NCBI GenBank assembly: GCA_034509425.1
Contig: JAVTVJ010000011.1
Span: 8,074,001-8,138,000, forward strand
Reading direction: 5' to 3'
DNA from: Eopsaltria australis
Lineage: Eukaryota > Chordata > Aves > Passeriformes > Petroicidae
Length of the DNA stretch: 64,000 bases
Positions within the stretch are counted from its first letter, which is position 1. Each line of letters begins with the position of its first letter. A model generated the notes under the pieces. That model saw only the letters and a list, made by a program, of their open reading frames with translations. It was not told the DNA's origin and made no database searches. Of this stretch, positions 28,219 to 42,000 are shown one piece after another. The position numbers and the translations under genes are program-made.

Positions 28219-28458
28219 TGTGGTGGGCAGTTCGGGAAGGCCGTACCACCCTGGTACCTCAGCAGTGGGGAAAGGACAAGGACAACGTGCGGCCGGGACT
28301 TCGGGATAAAAGGAGGCTGCGCCCTCCGAAATCTCAAGGAAGAAAACCTCGCGGGCGTGTTGCACCGTCGACTCTCTCCCCTTATTCGAATAAAGTTGCA
28401 GGACTCCTCTGTCTCCTTTTTGGACATAAACCTCTGGCGTTTGTGGATTTTCCTGGCA
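28219..28458 (+). mobile_element. Probable solo ERV LTR upstream of SGO1
   Basis: It starts TGTGGTGGGCAG and ends ...TTTTCCTGGCA. Inside are a TATA-like GATAAAAG (28305-28312) and, about 80 bp later, AATAAA (28389-28394) followed by a T-rich stretch: the close promoter/poly(A) spacing of an LTR's U3-R-U5. No gag, pol or env is beside it, so a solo LTR is likely. Boundaries and target-site duplication are unclear. A non-retroviral promoter is the alternative. Confidence 0.5.
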
Positions 28459-29209
28459 GGCGTGAGGGAAGTTACGTCTTATATGTGCTCATATGCATCT
28501 TGACCATGGCGTGCTGAACCTCGATTAAACTCAGAGAGAAACGGCAGAAAAAAATCAGCGAAATGATGTCTTACTAGGAGAATAAATTATATTCTCAGTT
28601 CTGTTAAATCAGCGCTTCATAGTTGCTCCACTTTATTTATTTTTTTTTTTTTCTTACAGCTATTGCTGATTTCCTGGTTTTATTCATTATAGCTTGGGTG
28701 TAGTGTGGCAATCTGATAATCAAACTTGAAAAATTCCCGCGGATTGTGACAGAAACCATGATATGCATGCATTTGTCCTTTGCCACTCCTTGCAAGGTCA
28801 TGTAATTTCTGTTTTTTCAGTTCAGCATTGCTGGCCTCATCTATGTAGTTTTTACAGTAGTATAAATAAATATTTAACTTGCTCTTCTTCATCAGCAGAT
28901 ACTGTTAAAGTTGGTGTTGCATTCCTGTTAGCAAAGAAGTTGTCCTGCAAACCCAGCCCTTGATGCAGCGTGACAATCCCCTTTGGAGATATGACATCAT
29001 GTAAAAAACCCCATATTTTCTCTAGGATTCAGCATGAAGAATTATGAGCAATTTGCATACATTGGACCCACTTACTAGTGACACACAAAACCACAGCGAC
29101 CCACAATCTTAGTTTCTCTTTACATGTTTTTTGCTCTTCGCCTGTCTGCTTGCTGAGCCTAAGTAACATCTACCAACCCGTCCTTCCAGCCTCCAAACAA
29201 CTCTCCCAA

Positions 29210-29358
29210 AACAAAACCAAAAAAAAAAAGTCTCACAGGCCTGGGGGAAAAAAGAAAATAAAGATTTTAAAAAACCCATCCAAGCAACCAAAAAAACTAA
29301 AACAAAAAATTCCCCAATTCTCCCTCCTTCCCTCCCCCCTCCCCCCCCCCACCAAACC
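29210..29358. repeat. A-rich and pyrimidine (C/T) low-complexity tracts
   Basis: An A-run near 29220, then A/C-rich sequence, then a polypyrimidine tract of C and T ending in a run of C (about 29318-29350). Confidence 0.85.
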
Positions 29359-32300
29359 AGAAGAAAAATAGGGGTGTAAGGGACATTAAAAATCACACAG
29401 TCTGTAGAAATACCATTTTTCTGGTATTGTATGATTAACTCTGCATCTTCTTCCCTCAGGCCTCTCACTGTTTTAAGGGCAATAATTGGGCACACTCCTC
29501 CACTCAGCCACAGCAAACAGTGTCACCTGGAGCCTTGCAAATCTCTTTGTCTCTAAACATAGATGAAACTGTTGTTGAAGTCAGCTTCTGGGGGCTTGGA
29601 GGGCTGTTTTTCAGCTTTTTCTTTTTCCAGCTAAGCACAGCTATTCTAACCCACAGCAATACCTTTCCCTACAAACTTTGTCTTGCTTAAAGGCAGTAGG
29701 TATTTTGCATTTGGCCAAGTAGCAATTGATAGTTCCCAGCAATGCTGGTAAGGTCTTTTATCCATTAGTCATTTATTAGCTTGACACAAATACATTGATG
29801 GTGATTAAATGATCCTTGTTTTGATTAAAAAATAATGCTTTCCTCATTACTATCTAAGAGCTACTCTTAATTAAATTTCTTTTTTTGGTCCTGAGTACTT
29901 CTATGTCAAGATTAAAAATCGTCTCTTCGCCTTTCTTCGTTCTATTGTTTACATCAATTTTGTTACAGCTCTTTCAGAGACAGTTTGGAATCTTTCTGCA
30001 GATTATCTTTGATTTCCTGTATTTGAATTTCTATATCCTGATAATTGCATTTTCACTGTTACTGAGGTGTGCTCATTTGTGCATTAGTCTCATCTCTAGA
30101 CAGTTGTGTTTCAGTTAGATTATTTGCAGGTTACACCCGCTGTATAATTTTATTTATTTATGGCAGAGGATTCCAAGTAGTGAATTTTTCTAGCTCAACT
30201 GAATCTTTGCTGTGAGCAATTTCACGTTTTCCTCTATAAAGATTGATGCTGTCATTGATGCCAGAGTTGCTGTGGATTATTAGTTTATTTCTAGCGGGTG
30301 TGCTCATGTGGCAAAACAGCTGCTGCTGTGACTGGAATTGCAGTATGAAAAGATTTGCTCTTATCTTAGATTTATTGTCTTGCATTACAAGGCAGAGTTG
30401 CTTCATATAATGACAGCAAATTACAGGAATTGGAGCTGTGGTTCTGGGAGCATTCTGGATACTTCTTATGAGAGTTCACATCTGAGTGTGGCGTTTAATG
30501 GTGATATCCAATACATTCTGTTGGGGCTCAAAGTTAGAAAGTTGTTTTTCCCAACTATACAAACAATCAGATATGAAATATTCCATGCAATTTGAATTAG
30601 TTACTTCAATTGCTACCAACACCAAAGTCTTCAAAGAAATGGAATTTTAACTTTTTGAGTGGATACTTACGAGAGAAATTGATAATCCAGTGCTTGATGG
30701 AAAATATTTTTAAAACTTTTACTAGTTTCAATAACAGAATGAAGTGTATGGCTCTGTAAAAACAGATGTTTAGACTTGCTGTATGTACTTCTTCACTCGT
30801 TTTTGGTGATCACCAGTAGGGCAGAGAAGAGCAGCCATGATGTGGTGACCAATGGCAAGTTTTTGTTGATGCAGGCAGCTGGATGACTTCCAGACACCCA
30901 ACTTAAATACTCCACCTATCTTTTCAGCTGCTCCGCATCCAGCTCTGTGTCAGGCAACCACAGTGGTGATGTTTGTACTGTCTGGTGTTAATCGTCAGAG
31001 TAGCTTGGTTAGGATGGTAGATATGACTCATATTTTACTACCTCTACCACGGAGAGGTACAGAGGTGGAAATCACAGTGTACGTAATGCAGTGCATGCTG
31101 TGAGGACAAAAAGAAAAGTGTATGCAATGTACTATTATGTACAGTACCAAATTACTGAATACTGCAAAGTGTTCTCTGTTAGAGGACATCCTTAGGAGTG
31201 GCTCTTACACACCAGCAGTATTTTCTTCTTTAGCAAGAGAGAGACTGATTAGTAGCACACAGGATTGTGTTGCTTTCCATTACCTTTGGGGTTTGGGAAG
31301 ATCATTTATGTCTTGCTGAATCAGCTCTGTTCTCCATTGCTGTGACTTGCAGGCTGATGCTGCCTTCCAGTGCTTTTCTGCTTGGCCATCGGATGGCTCA
31401 TTTGTGAGCTGCCTTCAAACTGTTCAACTCTGATCAGCTTGGAGTAGGATGTTTGTAGCTATCATCATCTGGCAAGTATCATGACAGGAGTCTAAGAATA
31501 TTTGATGTGTGAGAACTACAAGAAGCAGATGCACCCTCTTCTTCCCTGAAAACAGAGCAGCAGCAAACATTTTTTGTAGAAGCTGGCACAGACATTTGAG
31601 CAAAAAAGGTGTTGTACTTGACTTGTACTTGTACTAGCTTGACTTGGTTTGGCTGAAAATCTTGCAGAAATAATGACCTGAAAATATTTTGGCAACCAGA
31701 TAATTAATATTTGTCCTCAGCAAGGTCAAAAAGAAATGTGAGCATTTTTGGGGTTCCATTATTTTTATGTATGTCCATGTGTGCTATTTCTTTCACATTT
31801 CAGAAAGATTTATCAAATTAGAGCCATAAGTTGCTAAAGGTGAGACCATTTCTATTTTGGAATATGTTATCAGTATTACATTCTCTGTTCTGAGTTATCC
31901 ATAACCACTTTCCAATTACAATGCTACTATTTTTCTATCTCAAAAATAACTTTGTTCTACTTACAACCAAAACCATAAATGTAAGAGGAAAAGAAGCCTG
32001 AGTTAATTGAAGCATGAGGCAACAAGGGTTTCATTAAGCTAAAATTAAATAGCTATAAGTCAGCATACTTACATTGGTTGTATCAATGTCTTTTTGTTGT
32101 ACATATGTATCCTAAATTGTTCTAAATGCACATATATATATAAATCTTTATGTTCTAATTAATTCTAAAATGTTTTCAATTATTAATCAGTTTAATGTAA
32201 GTAAGGATGTGAAAGATCAGTAAGTATCTTGATCTGTTCATGAGAGATATTTCAGAGACAAAATTATAAGCAGTGATTATTATATGGGTCAGATACAGCT

Positions 32301-32708
32301 GTCTTCTGCTTTAGACACTCTGAATTATACATGTCTGAGCTGCCACAAAATCTTTCCTTTCAGTGCCAGGAAAAATCCAGAATCCCAACAGAGTGTCTTA
32401 ATCCATTGCAGTATTGCAACCATATAAATACCAATCTGAAATCTTGAAACTACATAGTCTAATGCGCAAAGAGGAAAAATGCATTAAAAGCGTATATTAA
32501 ACTTCTTTAAGCTTTGAAGTGTGATGCTTGTTTTTTTACTGACAAAATGATCTCTTTTCCTTCTACTGTTTGTACAAATATGTGGCTTTCTATCAGTTAT
32601 TGCCCTGTTTTTTTTACCTGATTAATAAATAGCTCAGTAGTAGAATATGCCACTGGTAGAACTGTAGCATAAAAAGTCAAAGGTAAAAATGAGCTGCATA
32701 GTGGAACT

Positions 32709-32724
32709 TGATGATGATGATGAT
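32709..32724. repeat. Short (GAT)n trinucleotide run
   Basis: Five consecutive GAT/TGA units. Confidence 0.7.
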
Positions 32725-35052
32725 ACTATCAGACATAATGGAACAAAACTCATTCATGGAAACAAGAATATATTTTAGTGTAGCTTTTCTTAATGCTAAT
32801 ACACCTGTCATAATCTGAGAGGTGAATATTAATCATATGATAATAAGTGCAGAAATCCTGGATCCTGATGGAGCAGAGTGTCACCAGCTTCCTACTCTTA
32901 AATACTTTCTCTCTATAGGTACTGTGGTTTCAGTGGAGAGTGTCTTGGTTTTTATGAGTAAACCTGGGGTTAGAACTGATCTCTTTGCTTTTACCTTTCT
33001 CTTTAAACACAACTACTCTGTATATGCACATTACATACAAGTATTTATATGAGACCTTGTAGAAGTGTGTACAATCCTTATTGGCTCCTAAAGCCACTGG
33101 TAAAACATGATGAAAGACAGAAGACTGAAGAAATTAACAGCAGCGTTTGGCATGCACATTGGCTGGAGCACATTGGTACTGGGCAGGGAAAAATGTCTTG
33201 ACAGCCAGCACTGCCTCTAGATCAGAATATTCGGTTCAGGAGGATTTTTATGGAGTGTGGAAAAGCAATTTTCCTTCCTGCTGGGGTTATATTGCTGCAA
33301 TCAGCTCTCAGATGTTTGGGTCATGGGTGAATGACTTTAAAAGAGCTAATCATTGTTCATAGGTAGGAGACAGAGATATAGATTGACACCTTGTTCTCTC
33401 ACAAGAGGTCCTGCACAAACACTTTTTATTGACTTCAGTCCACCACAGAGAACAAGGTAGGGTAGAGAGGGGGAAGATAGGGTGCAATAAATTATATAAC
33501 CATAATAGCCCAAGATAGATAAGGAAGCAAACACCATTACCCCACAGTACTCCATTTGATTCTGCTGTAGGTATGTTGCCCGTATTAAAAAAAACAGGAT
33601 TGTTTTATTCCTCAAACACTTTGTGGGAAATGCTGTGGATAGTACCAGACAGAAAAGGAAGACAAAAAAATAGTGACCAGTTCTAGAATAAAGCAATACA
33701 CTGCAGCCATCATTCAGTGCTTCTGTTGATAATGGATCTACTCTCACTAACGCTTCTCTTTCTTTTGAAGAAGTGAGGGGTTTGAATGACAAACACTCAT
33801 GAGGATCAGCTGAAATCATAACTGTATGGCCAAAACGACATGATAACATTTGACATTAAAATAGCTTCTAAGGTTTGAGGATGTTTTGTTTCTGTAGCTT
33901 AGCCTGCCACTAACATCCTGATGTTTACTTGAACAGTTGAAACAGATCTGTCACCAGCAAAAGCTGTACGTGTCATGACAATGGTAAAGAGATATGGAAA
34001 GATAGCTGAACTCCTGCAGATGTGAACTTCCAAAGTGACAAGATTTTTGACTGACAGAAAAGTGGAACAGAGGCAGAATTCTCCAAGGTCTGTTATCGTT
34101 GCACTTCTCTCTTCTTATGTTTCTCTTTGTCTTGGTACCTTATATCATTCTATGATCGTGCTTTGCAACTGTACTTTAGTGTCCAGTGTTACATCTTTTC
34201 TTTCCCACAATTCTATCTGCTTTTCTGTCCTTTCAGAATATTTTCTCTCTGTTTTATTGGAGAAATCAGAAGAAAAAGATACAAAATTGTTATTTTATAT
34301 TTATAGGCAGATACAATAGGTACCATAAGAACTAGAGATTGTATTAAGAAAGAGGAAGCAAAAAACCAGTATGTTGAAAAAAACTATGTTTTAATGGATG
34401 TTCCATGGTTCTTTTAATTTATTTTGTATAATTCAAAGATTTAGAAATTTAAGAACATTTGAGAAATGACCAAACTTCCTTCAATCTGAGCTATTTAAAT
34501 CAATAAAAATAGAGCACAGCATTTGTCATGATAAAATAATTGTAAAATGCTGGAATATCATTGAAAAAAGTAATTAAGCTATTATGTCACAAATTTTAAT
34601 GTAATCAGTATGTTCCCAGAATGTTTTTCACTGCAGTTATGCCAACAATTTCCAAAATAAAAGGTTGTGAGGAGACCTAATAGAAAACTTTCAAAATGCT
34701 TTAGTGCAAAGCAGTTTTATAGAAATTCCATGAGATAAACTAGATTGAAGTAATTGTTTGCCAAGAAATAAGCACAAATCTGAACAGAGTTGCTCAAATG
34801 ACAGTTTTCTGTGCAGGCGATGTAGAGAAAATGCAGACATGGAGCCCACTCAACAAGCAGCCACCTCCTTACACATTTCTCCTACCATTTTTGTGTTGGA
34901 AAGTAGATGTAGACAATTGCAGAAGAGTCTCTTGGTTCCTGTGGTACATTTAGATAAAGCTACTTATTTCTGGCTTTCCTAGTTTAATTCCTGCAGGTAC
35001 TATTGCACCTCCATCAGATAACCTGGCTGCTGCCCCAGTCAGCAAAGGAAAT

Positions 35053-35083
35053 AAACACACACACAGACACACACACACACACA
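35053..35083. repeat. (CA)n microsatellite, interrupted
   Basis: An ACACAC tract with one GA interruption, about 30 bp. Confidence 0.9.
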
Positions 35084-36027
35084 GATACAGATACTCCTGG
35101 TCAGCTTAGGCCAGCTAAGAAATGATGGCTAACCTAGGCCTCTCTTTTTTCTCTTTTTTAAAGAGGTCTAGAAACACAGAAGTTCTAGAAATAGGAGGAA
35201 GATACTACTATGCATAGAATAGGAGCTCCGTGTGCACACCGTATTTTATCTGATTGCCTGTAGGCTGAACAACCACATATTAACCCAGCTGCAAACCCAT
35301 TTTAATTCTGTTATTTTTATATAATTTGGCAGACTGTGCATTATTTGATAGTAAAGAGGCTTAGGTCTTAGTGTGTGGTCTTCTGTAGTCAACTGGAGTA
35401 CTTGCTAGGGAGCAAGGAATGAGGGAGTCTGCAGTTGCCATAATCCTTTTGCTAAAAATGATGTTTTACATGTCTGCCTTAGTACTGACTTATTGTAGCT
35501 TATCTGTTGCCTCACAAAAACTCACTTCAGCTTTCTTTAATCCTGAAATCTTGCACTGAAGTACAATTTAAATGCCAAATTACCAGATATTTCAACTGAA
35601 TATTTCTTTTCTTCAGTGCATCCTTCAGCACAGATTTTACTAAGATCTACACATTCTTCTTTCAATTTGTATTGTGTTCTACCAGCTTATTGCTCTCTGC
35701 TTCCTGGTTATCTAGCTGTTTGCTAGATGGTCAGTTTACAGTTTGGGATAACTATGATTTTAACCCTAGAGTGGGTGTCTTCTTATGGGCCAGTGGAATT
35801 CGGTGTTGCTAGCATTTGTTAGAGACAATGACATCAACACTTATTGTTCAGGATTCCAAGGACTGCATTTCTCACTAATTGATACTTAAGTCTGTAAGTC
35901 ATAAAAAGTCTGCAGTTTCAAAGGAATAAAATCCTAGAATGCTAAGGACAGAAGCTTGGTGAAAATCTAGAAAAAAAACCCAAGATTTTTTTTATTCCCT
36001 GATTTTCAGCATGGAGAATAAATGTAA

Positions 36028-36047
36028 CCCCCCCCCCCCCCCCCCCC
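36028..36047. repeat. Poly-C homopolymer (20 C)
   Basis: Twenty uninterrupted C on + (G on -) in otherwise AT-rich DNA. Confidence 0.95.
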
Positions 36048-39000
36048 TTTGGATATTGTGTCAGACTACCAAGGAATCTAAGCAAAAATCTGGCTTTTAG
36101 AAGCATCTCAATGTGTTCTTCAAAAGGAGTCAATTCTGATCCACAGGTGATTTTCCTTTCTATTTTATGCACACCCCCTGCCCTTTCTCAGAATAACACC
36201 AGGATCTAGGACACTAGCAGCTTCTATTGGTCTGCTAGGTTGTCTGTTCCCTCCTGTGACAAGATGCAGAGTGGAATACAGCTTTGATGTTAAATGCCTC
36301 AGGCTTTCATCTTATAATGAGCTCCCCCAAAAGATCAAAAAAATTCTAAAGTAAAAAAAGCTAAACTTCATTTAAATAAATAGTTGCATTTCTAATTTTT
36401 TATATAAAGGAAACTTAAGACAACTTGAGATGACACAACAGAAAAAAGATTTATGCATTGTTCTCTTCTTGTCCACTATCACTGCAGACAGACCCTAGGT
36501 TTGAGCTGCTGGGTGCCTACAATTTCTGTATAGTCATGCTTGCAAGTTCTTTCCAGTCTTTCTGGAGCCAGGCTGTTCTTTCATGTGAGTGTCCTGTCTA
36601 TTCCTTCTGGTGGTCCCCTCTGGCTTTCTCTCCCTTGGGCATGCTGGGTTATCTCCTGTTATGTGGACAGCAGACTTCCTCCTCAACCAGTCTCTTCAAA
36701 GGAACAGAACATGTAACTGAGAACACACAAATTAAACAAACGATGTTATTGTATAGCTAGGGCCAATGGCAGAGAGAACTATAATCCAAAGATATCAATA
36801 TATTAAATATAAATTAATTTCTAATAGTTTGTATGCCCCATGTGTGTGTACACGTGTGTATCCATGGGCGTGGGTTTATGATTCTTTCGCATTTCTGCTG
36901 ACCCCTTGTATTGGCTTCTCTGTTAAGAATTAATCAAAGTAAAACTCTGAGGTAACAAAAGACAGCTTTCTCATCCTTTTCATAGTCTTCCTCACCAAAA
37001 ATAACTGCAGGTAACAATTATGATAAAGGAAATCTTGCTGTTTATAGTAAAATTTACAATTGACTAACAGTGGTATTTAAAATCTATCCACTGCATCATG
37101 GTAATTTCAAATTTCAGCAGAGCTACTTTTTCATGCCCCCATGAGCTTGCAAAAGCTAATCCCGGGGTCTTTGGGTGGATTCACAAGGTCAATGCAGGCA
37201 GCATCCAAAGCAATTTCAGTTTTACAGTCAGGCTTCTCATGGTATCTCCCCAGCCACCTGAAGTGCTTTAAAAATTTCCCTTTCAGAATGTGCTGTTATT
37301 CAAAAATAGTTTTGCAGAATACATTTTATAATAATTTTCCTTACACCTGTGATTTTCATCTACTTTGTTTTTAGCTGTCCAAAGTATGTTCTTTTGGACC
37401 TTATATTAAGGACTGTGTAGCAAGGTCATTCATACACATTCTTCATATTCCAACAGGCTTTCCCTTATTCACACCTGGAAGGTGTGGAATGAATTTCAGG
37501 AAAATGATTTACTGTCCTGCCTCCCTCCTACCCTCCTACAATTATTCTCACAGGTGGTGGAGTTACTAATAGCAATCCAATGAGTACTTTTGTAAGACAA
37601 AATTTCATCATCATCCAGTGGGACAAATAAGTTCCTTGCATTGCTTCAGTATTTTCACTTATCATCTACACAACAAGATAATCTGTTTAAAATGTATGAC
37701 ATACTGAAGTTCAAAGCTATTCAACAAAATCCCATGTTACCAAATTAGGTTAATATTTAGTACTCTTTTGTGTTCTCTTAGGTCCAGATGTAGACTGGCA
37801 ATCACAGCAGCCGTCACTTGGTGGAGCCAGATTACTCTGCAAGTGAATGTGCTTTACAAATAGCTTGCAGAAAAGCTGTCAAAGACAGGATTTATAAATA
37901 GCACTTTGGAGGAAGATAATAAAAAAAATGTGAGATTTCAATACATCCTTTTAGGAATTAGAAGCTTTATGGTTTTGCTTTTAATTACTCTAGCACAGAA
38001 GAAGTAACAGACTTGATGGCCAAAGCAAAGGCTATCTCCTTTTGTTGCAATAAAATGGGAATACAGTCTTGGCATTATTTGGTAATGTACATACAAACCC
38101 GCAATCTTGGTACAGTTTTTTAAAATTCAACATGTTAATGTTTGTATATGTTTTTACATATATTTTAAGTTTATGCCATAATTGTATCTCTCTTCTAAAT
38201 GTTCTTCATGAAATCTGGAAAGACACCTAATTTATTTCTGGTGTAAAGAATAGATTATACTTAGAGGAAAAAAGGAGGGGATACCACACTGTAAACACCT
38301 TCTCTATACTCTGCTAAGCATAAGGAACTCTCGGCAACTTTTCCTCACAATTTGTTTCTTTTTTATCTGTAAGAATGGGACTCTCTTTAAAGAAGTGTCA
38401 CAGTAGAAGCACCTACTCATTCTTATTCTGCACTGTATGTACTGTGCACAGTGTAACAGAGAATTGGGGAATTGATGGCTCTCTCTGCCATCATGATACT
38501 CAGCAATCAGAGGTTACTACTGGAAGCGTGTGTTTTTTCTGGTGGTTTTGTGTGGGTTGTGATTTTTTTCTATTATTCTCACTTTTTAGTGTTTGCGTGC
38601 ATTCAATTCCTCTGACACGAATAAGGATAGGTACTTTTGGGGAGTTGTTCTGACTAGCATGTGAACAAAATCTTACACTTCCAATATATTCTTTAGACTT
38701 GTCAGATCTCGTTTACCAGGAATAGACTCTGTCATTTGAGCTCAAGCTTCATATTTTATTGCGTAATATATTGAGCACATGGCTCCTTCCTGGTTGGTGA
38801 CCCCCTGTGCCAAAAGGAGCTGGTTCTTCCAATCAGCCATCTGTTGACAGATATATCTGGCAACCAGGGTTATAAGAACAGGAGAGAAGCCACAACACTG
38901 GGGAAAGGAGCTTAAGCTTGGCCAACTAGAGGGGTTTATGCTTTGAAATCTGAGTTAAAAGGCAAAATTCTCCGTGACATAATGGCATCACAGTCCCACA

Positions 39001-42000
39001 CATTGTATGTCTTCACTCCCAGCTCCCGTGTGTGTTTTTAGAAGTACATCTGCTTCCATGACCCATCGAGTCAGATGACAGTTGAGATTTCCAAGCCTTA
39101 GAGATACTGGCAAACCTGGCACAGAGTGTTCTTATAACTTCTCCTATCATAGTATAAAAATGCAAGAAACTACTTGAAAATCTGATGTTATAGCTTCCTA
39201 GACTGTACATACAATATCATACCAGGGACATTATTCAGAAGTACTAAGATTTTCTAAATAATTAGATTTCCTCAATTATTTTGGCATAGAACCATTCTTT
39301 CTCAGTGTATGAAAATACACATCCTGAAAACAAACCATATTCCTCAAACATCTTAATTTATAACTGTGAGCAGCAACAAGATATATCTTAAGGAGAATTA
39401 AAAATTACTGTATTTCTCCCCTTCAAGGGAGGAAAAAAAAAGGTGTATTAAACCTTAGTGTAAAGAACAGATCACATTTTATGGAAAGACAGCCATGATA
39501 TTACCAGTGAAAAAGAGGAAAGGTCAAACAGAAGAAAAACCTGAAATACAGAAATTACTTTCCCACCTACAGAAGGGTGTGATGTGCTCTGTTAATGCTG
39601 GGAGATGGAATAGGGGCAGGATAAATGTGTAGTGTTGGTTTTGCACATCCAGAATAGCTGGAATGGCCCTTGTGGTGGCCTTTTTCTGGATCATTGTCCA
39701 GAACTTCTATTCAGGCAAAATGATGACAAGTGTTAAATTTTGGAGTGCTTTTCCATATAAGTCTATGGAGGTTTGGGGGATTTTACTTGGTTTTGTTTTG
39801 TTTCTAATTGGATAGCTCTATTTTTTCAATATACTTTCGATGACACCCTGGCAATTTGCATTTGGTTTCACTGCTTTTCCTTAGGATAAGCAGTACTCAT
39901 CACAAGTCACACAGGATGTTCGACATCCTTGAGCAGGAAAGACAATTTTAAAAATTTTCTTATTCTTCTGATTTTCTGCTTTCCCTCTGTGATACCATTT
40001 GAACAGCTGTATCTAGCTCTGCCAACAAGGGAGAGAGGTTCTCAGCTGAAGGGTTTTAAAAGTTCATTAATTTAATTTATTCTGCCTCTCCAAAGGAGAT
40101 TTGCATTGTCATTGGAATAGTAGCTCTTATTTGTTTTTTTCCCCTCTTCCTTCCTCTCCAGTTGAATTGGAGATTTACAAATAAAATCCCTGATTTCATG
40201 CATTTTCTAACTGGTATGCCTAGTTTCATTCCCTTCATATAAACTACTTGATTTTGTGTGCTCTTATTTTCATTCAGTTTATTGCGCTTTTCTTTTTTTA
40301 CTGTTCTCCCTGTGATTTTGTATCATCAGGAAATTTCACTTCTGCATGAACGCGTCTTCATCCAGGTTAAAAGGGAGAGACAGTCAATCAGTCAGTAAAT
40401 CCCTACTCTCTGAAAACACAGTCAGCACCAGCTGTAGCTCAATTAAACTCAACACTTGAATAGTTCACAAGAGAACCCACACTTGTATACACACATTAAT
40501 CAAATAAATCCATTTTAACCTGTAGTCATATTCCAAACTTTCAGTTAATAGCTTGGACAGTAAAGTGTGGGCTGGAGATATGTGATGCAAGTAGCAGATA
40601 ATTAAACCTTCTCAGCATAATGTTTAAATTTACGATGTCCTGACATGCACACTAAACAAGGTATGCTGAAGGAACCTAAAATATATGGAGTTTACATGCC
40701 TAAATGTTGATGAACACTTCTGCTGAGTAATGCAAGCAGCTGAGCTCTTCATAACTGCTTGACATGTATCTAGTTTGTAAATAGGGAAAAATGTTTTTCC
40801 TTTTACATTTTTTTCCTAGGATTGCGGATGCAGCAGTTTGTAGAAAGAAGACTGCTTCTGTACAGGTTCTAAGTCAGCTTAGAAAACATTGTAAATAAAG
40901 TTATGCTTATGCTATTGAGACAGAATGCCTGCATTTCTTAATTCTGCAGATATTAAGAATAATTCCCAAGAATCAATGATTCCATAATCCACATTTAGAA
41001 CGACTTGTATGTAACAATAAGTGTTTAAATCCTACTGACTCCACGTTAATGACCCATACTGCCTTGACCATGGGACTGTTCTGTATGGGCAGCAGACCCC
41101 TACTAAAGGGCACTCTAGCTAAAAAACACCCAGTCTGTGGAGAATACAGGCCACGTCAGACTCTATTCTAGCTTTCTAGTCTCATTAGCTAAATGTCTTC
41201 TGGACAGATTTCAGACAAGGTCAGGCTGGCCATGCTGATTGCTATTTAGAATGTGTTCCAAAAGGAACATCACTGCCACTGGTTGGGAATATTTTACTGA
41301 AATTACTTTTGTCATTAAATGACCGGTTGTCAAACCAAAGTATATTTAGCTTAGTTTGGGACAGCTATCTTGACCCCGTGCTGGAAAGAGATAAAGATGG
41401 ACAAGCAGATTTCCCAAACCACGACAATCAAGTTCACAAACTCTACTGGGATCAAGTCCTGGCTGCAGTAAAATGTTTGTGTTTATAGATAGCATATATA
41501 TGCAACAGTTCCACCCCAGGACAGCTTGGTGCTCATGCTATGTCAGAAAAAGGCTTAAACTTACGCCCCTTGTTTAGACCAGGTTGTACACCGTGTTGAA
41601 CCTGAGCTGGAAGTGTCAGGGAAAGCATGCTTTCTCTTGGTGAAAACCTTCAAGAAGTTTTAGTTTCACGCTCGTGTAGAGTGAAAAATGTTTGAAATGT
41701 GGAATTACATGAGAAAATACTTTTTTCACAGCTGTGGTTAAAATCCCTTTTTCTCTGAAGTGATGGGGAACATTTTTTGGTGATAGACTAGTAGGCACAG
41801 CCGTGAAAATGTTTTGCTTGTCACAGGCCATCAGCAGTGATCCTCCCTTGGGCTGACAGCAGTGATACAGACAGATCACTTCCCACACCCTCTGCAGTAA
41901 TTGAGTTGGATTGCTTGAAATGAAATCATGTGCTCTTTGGCTGGCTGTTTCACCTTGCACCCAAACATTCTCAGTTCCAAGCAGAAAAAGTCCTAGCCTG

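Noticed and set aside
27305..28365. Long minus-strand open frames (up to 287 codons) in the CpG island
   Set aside because: Arg/Pro/Gly/Ala-rich translations caused by high GC with few stop codons. They overlap the SGO1 promoter and 5'UTR area and have no domain.
28218..28517. 99-codon plus-strand frame
   Set aside because: It coincides with the probable LTR (TATA and AATAAA inside) and shows no retroviral or cellular protein similarity.
33346..33849. 167-codon minus-strand frame in the desert
   Set aside because: Hydrophobic, low-complexity composition typical of random AT-rich frames. No recognisable domain, start context or splice partners. It could be checked by conservation.
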